Assembly (NCBI GenBank): GCA_948146395.1
Contig: OX411545.1
Span: 17,180,526-17,244,525 of the forward strand
DNA length: 64,000 nt
Direction of reading: 5' to 3'
Source: Fragum whitleyi
Lineage: Eukaryota > Mollusca > Bivalvia > Cardiida > Cardiidae
The translations under genes and the position numbers were made by a program. The notes beneath the pieces are model-generated. The model was not told the origin of the DNA, did no database searches, and was given only the letters and a program-made list of their open reading frames with translations. This document shows, piece after piece, positions 12,667 to 24,600 of this stretch. How positions within the stretch are numbered: position 1 is the first letter of the stretch; each line of letters begins with the position of its first letter.

Positions 12667-15600
12667 CTACAAAACTCAGTCTGTTATAATTTTTCTACCA
12701 TTTTTTTCCAACTACTTACTTTGTAACAATCTGTATATGATAACTCCTGAAGTCAACTACTGATTTTATACAAGCTTCATAAGCTGATGATAGTACATCA
12801 CAACACTGCTTAGTTACTGTAATTAGAAAAGAAATAGGGTAAACTCTGCTAAAAGCAAATCGTTTCTTATAGCATTTATCAAGGGATTAGTTAAAACTTA
12901 TATTGCTAGTTTGTGATTCCAACATAGAGACAACATACCCAAGGTTTTGACAGTAGACATATTTTCTTTCCAGACTTTAAATTCTCTATGTAGTGATATT
13001 GCTAGTGTGTGATTCTAACATAAAAACAACATACCCAAGGTTTTGACAGCAGACATATTTTCTACCCAGACTATAAATTCTCTATGTAGTAATATTGCTA
13101 GTATGTGATTCCAACATTAAGACAACATACCCAAGGTTTTGACAGTAGACATATTTTCTACCCAGACTATAAATTCTCTATGCAGTGATATTGCTAGTAT
13201 GTGATTCTTACATAAAGACAACATACCCAAGGTTTTGACAGTAGACATATTTTTCTTTCCAGGCTATAAATTCTCTATGTAGTGATATTGCTAGTATGTG
13301 ATTCTAACATAAAGACAACATACCCAAGGTTTTGACAGCAGACATATTTTCTACCCAGACTATAAATTCTCTATGTAGTAATATTGCTAGTATGTGATTC
13401 CAACATTAAGACAACATACCCAAGGTTTTGACAGTAGACATATTTTCTACCCAGACTATAAATTCTCTATGTAGTGATATTGCTAGTATGTGATTCTTAC
13501 ATAAAGACAACATACCCAAGGTTTTGACAGTAGACATATTTTCTACCCAGACTATAAATTCTCTATGCAGTGATATTGCTAGTATGTGATTCTTACATAA
13601 AGACAACATACCCAAGGTTTTGACAGTAGACATATTTTTCTTTCCAGACTATAAATTCTCTATGTAGTGATATTGCTAGTATGTAATTCCAACATAAGGG
13701 CAACATACCCAAGGTTTTGACTAGATTTATTTTCTACCCAGACTATAAATTCTCTATGTAGTGATATTGCTAGTATGTGATTCTAACATAAAGACAACAC
13801 ACCCAAGGTTTTGACAGTAGATCTATTTTCTACCTAGACTATAAATTCTCTATGTAGTGATATTGCTAGTATGTGATTCTTACATAAAGACAACATACCC
13901 AAGGTTTTGACTAGATTTATTTTCTACCCAGACTATAAATTCTCTATGTAGTGATATTGCTAGTATGTGATTCCAACATAAAGACAACACACCCAAGGTT
14001 TTGACAGTAGATCTATTTTCTACCCAGACTATAAATTCTCTATGTAGTGATATTGCTAGCACAGTAGAATACTTTATTTAGAACTCAGATAATAGGATTT
14101 TGGGGTTATAAGCAACTTTTCCTCCAGCACAAAACCATTTTCATTTTAGCCTAAGTAAAATTTGTCAGATGATCAGACCTCTGATAAAAGAAACTCCCGT
14201 ACAATGGAAACAATTTTTTTGCACCATAACCCTATTTTTTTATATAGGAAACAATCATGAGGTGACATCGGGACAAAAATGTTTTAGAACACAAATTAAC
14301 AAGTTTTGACTGATTTTACAGTGACGCCTCAATTCCGAGGGTTCACATAGACACGTCAACATGACAAGTTGTTGATTGCACCTTACCCATTTTGCAATTG
14401 TTATTTTATTGGGTAAATTAAATGATTGGACAAATGCTAGCTTTGCATTCTTGTTTTTATCGAGTGTTGTCGGTGATTATTAAGACGACATATTTCATCT
14501 GGAGCTGCTTCTTTATCCATTTCCTTTTCATTAAAAAAAAAATTGTTGCATTCGAATAACACATTTGAAACAAATCGTGGTAACTAAGTCAATTCAGAGC
14601 AATAATAACTTACTTCAAATTTAAAGTTATAATCCTAATTAATTGTCGAAACTTTGAAATTTCTACCGATGGATGACATTTGGATTTGAAAGCCGTTGGT
14701 ACTCGGGATAATTGAGAAGCGTAAATAAATTTCAAAATAACTTTTTTTTCATTTCCGTTAAATTAAAAGGGGACAAAAATCTATACAAACCATCGGAGCT
14801 GGCCAAATGTACTCGTATGCATTCAAACATGTGTGCACAGTTACTTCTTATGCCGTCAATGTAATCCTACACTTCCGACATTTGGTTTCTGACTGAAACA
14901 GGATTTCTGATAATATAAACCTCCGCTTAATAGCAACTTTTCTTCTGACAAATAGGTGTTGCTATTAAGCAGATTCCTCTGTATGTGATTCTAACCAATC
15001 CAGAACATACCTATGGTTTTGACAGTAGATCTATTTTCAATCCAGACTATAAATTCTCTATGTGGTGGTATCATCTGTATGTAGTTCTTACATTAAGACA
15101 ACCTACCAAGAGTTTCGACTAGAAGTTAGAACTATTTTCTATCCAGACTATAAATTCTCTATGTGGTGATTGCTAGTATATAATTCTAACATAAAGACAA
15201 CCTACCCAAGGTTTTAACAGTAGATCTATTTTCTATCCAGACTATAAATTTTGATATTTCTATGTGGTGGTAGCTTTGTTATGTAGTTTTAACATAAAGA
15301 CAACTTACCCAAGGTTTTGACAGTAGATCTATTTTCAATCCAGACTATAAATTCTCTATGTGGTGGTATCATCTGTATGTAGTTCTTACATTAAGACAAC
15401 CTACCAAGGGTTTCGACTAGAAGTTAGAACTATTTTCTATCCAGACTATAAATTCTCTATGTGGTGATTGCTAGTATATAATTCCAACATAAAGACAACC
15501 TACCCATGGTTTTAACAGTAGATCTTTTTTCTATCCAGACTATAAATTTTGATATTTGTATGTGGTGGTAGCTTTGTTATGTAGTTTTAACATAAAGACA

Positions 15601-18600
15601 ACTTACCCAAGGTTTTGACAGTAGATCTATTTTCTATCCAGGCTATAAATTTTGATATTTCTATGTGGTGGTAGCTTTGTTATGTAGTTCTAACATAAAG
15701 ACAACTTACCAAAGGTTTTGACGGTTGATCTTTTTTCTATCCAGACTATAAATTTTGATATTTCTATGTGAAGGTAGCTTTGTTATGTAGTTCTAACATA
15801 AAGACAACTTACCCAAGGTTTTGATGGTAGATCTATTTTCTATCCAGACTATAAATTCTCTATGTGGTGGTATCATATAGTTTCTCATCTCCAGTAAAAA
15901 CTTCTTTGTGTCTGTATTTGTAATAAATAATATATGACACATGAAGCTAATTTATATAAATTAGCCTGCTCTCTCAAATTTCAGCAATCTCATCTATGTG
16001 GCACACATTTTGAGCAGCCTAAACAGGTGCACAATTATTGGCTGACTTTCCAAGGAAGGGTTAAGACCTCTTCTAGCTTCAGAGATCATTGTTCAGACTC
16101 TGGTTAGAAGCTTTGTTTTGTGCACATGCAAAATTAAAGGATATATCATTCACAGGTTCATGTTTTAATTGAGCTATGATGTAAATTTAACCACACTGTA
16201 TGATTACACAAAGTGTACACATACATGTTATGTATGGCTGTGAATCAGGTTTTTTTAGTCGGGTGTTTTTATGTAATTCATAGCTGACAAAGCCTTTGGC
16301 AGGTTCATATGTAAGAGGGTGACTTATATTTGATCCATTCTCCAGGAAAACCTGCCTTAATTACAATATAATTGACAAAGACATAAAATACAATTCTCAA
16401 AAAATTGATTTTTTTTCTGAAAACAAGAATAATATGTTATTCTTCAAACAGAAAAAAATGCTTTGTATCTGTTTGTGAGCTTTTTTTGGCACAAGCCGTA
16501 AGTTGAATGCACTGAAATCAATTAAGTGGGAAAATATCGCAAAAATTTAGAAATTGCTTGTTTTAAGCAATTTCTCCCCTTTTCTTTTTTTCTTTCAATT
16601 GAAATACACGTTAAATCATAGCTGCAAATTCTCTGAAATTGGACTAGTCTGAAATTGTTTGTTATGTAGCAACTGGGTTAGACAACAAAAATTACAGATA
16701 TATCATTAAGGCAGATTTTCCTGGAGAACAGATCATTTGTTCTTGATTGCCATAATACATGGAATCACTGAATCTATGTAAAATTCAATAATTTGCTTGT
16801 TCAGCAGGATCAATGACTTATATACAATCTTTTATCAAGGAGACATGACACTAACCTGTTTGATGGACAACCCCCAATAATGCATCGATAGATTGTAATG
16901 TAGAACTTTGTGCTGCACTGGCTCCCATCATCTATAATTATAAGTGAATAGACTATCTTTTAATTTCATTGAGAGTTGAAACTAAAAACCTAATCACACT
17001 GTATGAATATGCAAAGCGTATTCATACATAAGTGTGATTAGGTTTTAAGTTTCATACCTCCACAAAATTAAACAAGGTGCCATATTGTCACAGTATATGC
17101 CTGTCACACAGCTTGATGTAACTTTGGGTTAAGAGTAGAATTGAAATGATTTCAAATGAATATCTTTTAGACAATTTTTCTGTTGATAGCCAGAGATAAA
17201 TAATTGTAGTAAGAGTATATTATCATTATGATCAAAGGTCATATACTTTTAGAGATAAACTTTGGAAAAGATTCAAGTATGAAAAACAACAAAGAGCAAC
17301 AACTCAAAAAATAAGCCAGGTAGAGTTTTGGTTCTTTTGCACTGCACTTCCCTTTTACACAATCAATTCACCCATGAAGTTTCATGATCATAGCTCACAT
17401 ACTCTTAGAAACTTGCTGCAGACAAGATTCAAGAATGAACAAGAGCTTCGCAGAGCGGCGCATACACGCCCGAAGGGGCTTGTCAGTAACCTTGGCTTGT
17501 CAGTAACGTGAGCTTGAATGATAGCTAAACATATTGCAAACAGACAGACAGACAACTGGTGCCATAACATTTAAATATGAAAATATATTTAGTCCTAAGC
17601 ACAAAAAGACAACCTACAGAGTCATTATGGCAAGTTTCCTTTCATTCCTATCCATAATGTAGGAGAAAATGAGCCGACAAGAAATTTGTTTTTCATCAAC
17701 TCAAGGGCAGATAATCCAAGATAACTCTAGAATAACTGGAGCATTTTGAATTGAAAAGTCTTGTGCAAAACTAGACATCATAGAGAGTAATTGTGTCTAG
17801 TTTCAGCTCATTTCAATTGATAGTTAAGGAGGAGTTGCACACAAAATACAGTGATTTTCGTTAAATTCAAGGGCTGATAATTCAACATTTCTCAGGAATG
17901 ACGGGAGCGATATGAATTTCAAAGGTCTTATGCACAACTAGACATCATAGAGAGTAAATAGGTGTAATTTCAGCTCATTCCCATTGATAGTTTGGGAGGA
18001 GTTGCGCACACAAAAAACAGTGATTGAGGTTTTTTAAAGGGCAGATAATTCAAGATTTCTCAGAAATGACAGGAGCAATTTGAATATCAAAGGTCTTATG
18101 CACAACTAGACATCATAGGGAGTAATTGTGTGTAGTTTCAGCTTATTCCCATTGATAGTTTGGGAGGAGTTGCGCACACAAAAAACAGTGATTTTTGTGA
18201 TATCAAAGGGCAGATAATTCAAGATTTCTCAGGAATGACTGGAGCGATTTGAATTTCAAAGGTCTTATGCACAACTAGACATCATAGGGAGTAATTGTGT
18301 GTAGTTTCAGCTTATTCCCATTGATAGTTTAGGAGGAGTCGCGCACACAAAAAATTGCTAACGGACGGACAGACGGATGGACGGACAGACAGATGGACGG
18401 ACAGACGGACGGACGGACAACCGAGGCCATAACATAATACGACCCTTCGGGCAAATAAAAACTACAAAGGGCAATAACTCAAGAAATAAGCCAGATAGAG
18501 TTACAGTTCTTCTGCATTTCACTTTCCCTTGATGAGATCTATCTACACATCAAATTTCATGATTGTAGCAATTATACTTTTTGAGATATGCTCTGTATAC

Positions 18601-21600
18601 TTTTAGAGATATGCTCTGGACAAGATCAAAGTATGAAAAACAACAAAAGGCAATAACTAAGAAAATAAGCCAGGTAGCGATATGGTTTTTTTTTGGCATT
18701 GCACTACGCAGTGATGAGATCTATTTACCAATCTAGTTTCATGATCATAGCTCCTATACTTTTAGAGATATGCTCTGGAAAAGATTCGAGTATGAACAAG
18801 ATGTGTTTATGAAACACAAATGCTCCTGTGACAGTATTTTTTTTCAAAATATTGACATTGACAGATGACCTTGATTTTTTAGCATGACCTTGACCTTGAA
18901 ACCTACAGATGTTCATCACTGAGATCTTTCATCATGCCAACTTTGAGACAGGGTATCTAAAATAAGCTTGAATAAACTAAACAATGTAATTACTATGCAT
19001 TATGCAACAATGTCTTGACAGAAGACCTTGAGCTTGTCACATGGCCTTGACTTTAAAACCAGCAGTTGTGGATCATTGAGATCCATCATCATGTCAAATA
19101 TGATCCTTGTATCTTAAATAGGCGTGAAGATATTGGCAATGTTAAGTTTTTGGGTTATTTGACCTTGACAGATGACCTTAACCTTGTCACATGACCTTTA
19201 CTTTGATATCAGCAGATGCAGATCATTGAGATCTATCACCATGCCAAATATGAGCTTTGTATCTTGAATAGGCTTGAAGATATTGGCAAATTTTAAGTTT
19301 TTTTGTTAACTTTTGCAGAAAAACAGACAGACGGACAGACAGATGGACAACGTTTAAAAATATGGCCCCGATCTTTCGATACGGTTGCATAAAAATGGGT
19401 GATCCCGTAATATGTCCCCTCTTTGACAGGGATATAAAAAATACTCTCTTCATATCTTATAATTCAATATGATTATGCCAAAAATGGAAGAATTTCTCCG
19501 TTATAAGACATATTTTATGTTGGACTACTTTTGGTGCATTCATAAAAAATAGCTGCATACTCATACCATAAATGTTTTCATAAAAAAAAATGAAAGCATT
19601 TTTTCAACCAATCAGAATGCATGAGAATAGATGGAAACTAATTATAATAAATAATTTATAAATGAACATGTAGTACATGTACTCAATATCACAAGTACTC
19701 AAATATGTTCAGCAGCCAAAATAGCCTTAAAATACAATAGAATATCTCCACATTGTTCCACATCTTGCAAACCTAGGATTCTAATTTAACTTAAGTCCTT
19801 ATCAGAGCTACAGATAAAGGGAGTATTTTGGATTTCAGATCTATGTATTTCCATAAATATAGCACAAGCTCTGTTTGTCAGTACAATAAAGATTTTAGAC
19901 TGGTTTTATCCCCTCCTATCTGTACATCTGCTTATGAATATGCCTAAGGATCAACAAAGTAGACTTAGATCCCTTAGTCAAAAGATAATTGAAAGAGCCA
20001 TTTTGAGAGGGATATGTTACAAAATGTCAAAATACAGCACGTTTACTACAAAATTTATTGTATTTTCTATTTAATCCAGTAATGGTACTTGTTTTGTCCA
20101 CCTGTGTTGTAAAAAATGTCAAGAAACAGTTTTATAGTTCCTGGCAACCATAGCAATCCCATCTTGGTTTGCTTATCCCATTTTCCTGGGTGTCCTTGTT
20201 TGGAAACATTGTTCAGACTTTTTTCATAAACTGCTAAGTATCTCGTTCATAGGTTTAGTAATTTTGGGTAATTTGTTTTAGGTATTTCAATTTCTGGTGG
20301 TTCTTTGGTTTATACACTTGAAGAAAAATACATCTTGTAAATTCTTTCTAATCTTTTGGGCATATCAAAATTGATGATAAAACGCAGTAAAACACTTTTA
20401 TTTGTTTGTAGATTTTGTTTTTTGCAACCTCATCCTAAGTATAATAGTAGAAAATTGTGACATTGTTAAAACCCACATACAAAATGACTCGCTTTCATGG
20501 CTGTGTCCTTATTAATCCCTAGGTCTATTCCATAGAATCACCGAGGGATCTCCATTTGGTTGCCTGATATTCATTCTGTGCATTGGTCTGAAACAGAACT
20601 GTTGTGCCAACCTACAGAACCTAATTTATAATGTGACCTTCGTCATAGGAGTGAAATAATGTCATTGAATATTTTTGATATTACACATGTATTAAAACAC
20701 TACTGTATTACTATGCAAATGAGCTCAAAGGGTCACTTAACACTTTTTTGTTGTCATGAAAATGATGTCATAAAGGACCGGATGATGCCCTTTTACTAAC
20801 AGCTTTATATGTTACAGGGAAAATATGAATTTCAACAACTTTGTTGATTTATCGTGTAAATTCCGGTCATTTTATATATTGCACTGACCTGGAAATAAAA
20901 TCAACAAAATATGTAATAAACATTTCGATAGACTGCAGCATCTGTGATTCTCAGAGAGGCAAGCATGCACAGAAAACTGTTGACATGGTAACATGTAATC
21001 CATGGGTGACCAAAATATCACAATAAAAGTTTGAACAAGAATTATTAACCACAATTCACCAATGAATGCAGAGGTAATCAATCATGAACAGAAATTTAAA
21101 TTTACATGATTTGACGCAAAGCAGTTGCAACTGCCTATATATTTATAGGCAATTACTAGTGGCTTGCATTGTTTCATTGATACGTTTCTAAAGACAGCTC
21201 CAATTCATCTCCCAATAACTAGACTGGAACTCAGTTGTCTTGGTTCTATCATTATTAGACCTTAGTTCAGTTACCCAGTCTATCTACCTGTTTTGGTTGT
21301 TTATCCACTCCAGTATAAATCAAACCATCTGGTAATGGTGATCCTTCACCTCCCCACCTATACAATAGAGACAAGAGCCATGTCCGACTTGGCCATCCCC
21401 AGCCATGAAAGCTTGATAGTAAACTGAAGCCTAATCAAAGAACAATAACTCAAATATTATGCAAGCAAGAGTTGTAGTTCTTGTGCGCTGCACTTCACCT
21501 CAATGAGCTCTATCCACAGATTCAAGTTGATATGCCATGGACAATTTTAGTGATGGAATGACAGACGGACACCATTACTATAGCCCCTTCGCTGAACCAG

Positions 21601-24600
21601 CGCGGGATAAAAATTGTAATTTGACCTACGCCTGGGGAAAGAAATAACCCCGTTGAATATTTTTGATATTACAGGGGTGCTACTTCACTAGTGGAATAAC
21701 TATGTAAATGAGCTTAGAGTGGATATTAACATTATATTTTTGTTGTACAAATGATGTAATAATGTATTTGCTGACACGTTACATGTTTTGCCAAATAACT
21801 TGAACTCAAAATATCTGGAATTTCCTCAGTTTATTTAAAAGACTTCAGGCAATATTATTAAAAGAATATCAAATTTGTGCTCTTAAGATACCAAATTTAT
21901 TCAACTTGTCATCTAAAACAGATATATTTCAATTTTATTTAATATACATCCATATTTTTTTGCCTCCATAGAAAAAATTCACTTTTTATTCCTGAGGAGC
22001 ATTTAAGGAAAGACCTCAATCTTTCAGTCAGTTTTGCTCTTACAAGAAATTGTATTAAATCTTGATGTTCTTCATCTAAAACTATAATTACATGTTGATT
22101 AAGCACATCAATGTTGAGATTGGTCGGCATAATGAACAATTATCTTTGATATTTTCGAAAACATGACCACCTTCGGAAAAATGTTCATATTTCAAAATAT
22201 GTGTGGAAAGCTATGTTGAATTCTTAACTTTATTTGTGTATACGAATGGCCTAAAACATATGAGCCTGTGCGTGACATTTCCAACAATTTGAAATGTTCG
22301 TGAGATGCCAAAATTGAGCAGGGTAGACAGCCAAACACTGTAACTATAGAGTAACCTTATGGTCTACAGATAACTCGAGACCTTATCTATCTATTAAATG
22401 CAAAGTAAAGACTCTGGTCAGACTGTGCGGATGCACAGGCTGGTCAGCATCTTTGCTTTGTGCATATTTGAAATTGTTGGAAATCTCACGCACAGGCTCA
22501 TATATCTTTTTGCGGATATTAGGATACCCCCTGAAACTGCAACATCCCACCTTAAATCATAGATGGAAAAGTTTGAATCAGACTTGGTATGATATGCCAA
22601 AAATTAGAATTTTGTTTGTGAAACAAAATTTACTTTCAGCAAGTTGTGTAATTGTTTTAAAGCTGGTTTAATCATGACTTACCCTGATAAAAATGGCCTG
22701 ATCACATTGTAGAAAGTCGTAGCTGACAGTCTCTCTAAAAGAAACAATTTTTGATCCTGTTAATGGTTAGTACAACAAGTAATTTCTTATTCTCACACAA
22801 TTTTTTCCACCATATATCAAGGGGTCAGTGCACTACTATTGTAAGTGCCTATAAAATATATAGGCGATTACAAAAGTATTGCCCTGATCCCTTGAATTTT
22901 ATTATGATGTTTTCAAATTGTTTCAACTTTTCATTGTCCTGCCACCTCTTGTAATTTGAACCAGTCTAAAATTTGGAAAAACAGGGAAAGGATTAAAAAT
23001 CCGTCCTTGAAAGCACTTGAAAGCACTGTTTGTACTTTGATAATGCGCATACTCCTAATTTCAAGTACAAATTTTAAGTAATTTGTAGGGTCAGCGAAAA
23101 AACTATTGTAAATACTTATACACACTTTCAATTATTATTATTTTGTATTATTACTATTATTATCAATCATTATTGTCTCGAAACAGTCAATTTATAAATG
23201 TGACCTGTTATGTGAAAAGGGGCCATCTGGGTAGTGAGCAAAGTGTGGACCCTAGTCAGACTGCTTGAATTGCACAGGCTGGCTAGAGTTGACCCTTTCT
23301 GCTCTTTACTGATTTTCTTAAATCTGGAATGATCATTCTACCTTATTGTGAAAAAAAATTAGATTCGACCTCTGGTTGACCTCTGCTTGAACCAATCTCT
23401 TTTTTGAATATTTATTACACAGACTTCTCAGATGGTCGTTTCATGTGACATGTCACAAATAAATTTAACAGAATTTTCCTACCATGCATTGTAGATAATG
23501 TTTCCTTCATTTTCTTCAATATGACAGCTAAACTTTGTAAATTGTATACTAGTTCTTCAATATTGCCGTGTTCTGCATTGTAAACTGCTCCGAATATATG
23601 CTAGAAAGAAGGAAATAGTAATGTATATTGTTATATACAAGAGGACCATGATGGTCCTAGATCGCTCACCTGAGTCTCTTTGACCACTGGGACATCACAT
23701 AAATTAAATAGGCAGATATCAAAAAGGAGATAGTTCTACATAAGCTCAATACGGTGGAAGTTTTTCAGCCAAGAGCTAGACAGATTTGCCTTTTCGCCCT
23801 TTGATTCTATGTAAAAAGGGATGCGCCTGGATGGAGCCCAAATGTGACCCCAGGGTCTTGATATGAACAAACTTGGTAGCAGTCCAATAGATGATGCTAT
23901 GTGGGTCATCCAATAAAAAGTGAGACTAATGCTATAATGCATCACTAGTTAATATATATGAAACTATTATTCCACTATTGTGCAGTGTAACACCTTCTTC
24001 AATGATTGGCAAAAACCTACCATCATACTTTATATGGAACCCTTATTGCTAGGCAACAGGAAGAGGTACCATATGAGATAATGGCCATGTTAACCCCTTA
24101 ATGTTTCAGTGATTAAAAACTTCATATTGAACTACCTTGGTTTTTTTATATTTTCATATTTTTACCCTTTTTGTTAAGGGTAAAGGGAAAGTTAAGGGTG
24201 GATTTCAATTATGTGAACAACTTTGGTAGAGCTTGACCCAAGGAACATCCCTGCCAAGTTTCATCAAGATTGGTCCATTGGTTCAGGAGGAGAAGATGTT
24301 CAAAGAAATTGTGGACGACGGACGACAGACGAAGGACGACCAACATTGTACAATCACAATAGCTCACCTTGAGCACTTCGTGCTCAGTTGAGCTTATAAA
24401 AAAGTAGCTAAAGATTTAGGATCACGTAAATCAAATTCTTGGTTCAAAGAGAACAATGATGATAGGGTTTTGCTATGATCATGTGTCCTTAAATATTTCC
24501 AAAATGTCTCTACACTAAGGGAAAGAACTTTGGAAAATCAATTTGAAATACAAGCAGACAAAGAGACTTGAGACCATGATGCTCCTATATTGCTCATCTA

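Noticed and set aside
12939..14055. Regular 96-bp repeats as a CRISPR array
   Set aside because: Units are near-identical over their full length with no unique spacers, and they match an exon of the host gene. The genome is animal.
20530..20620. Minus-strand reading with VLFQT as a possible IDO signature exon
   Set aside because: A much better match (GASAAQSSTLQ) with correct phases lies at 16856-16931.
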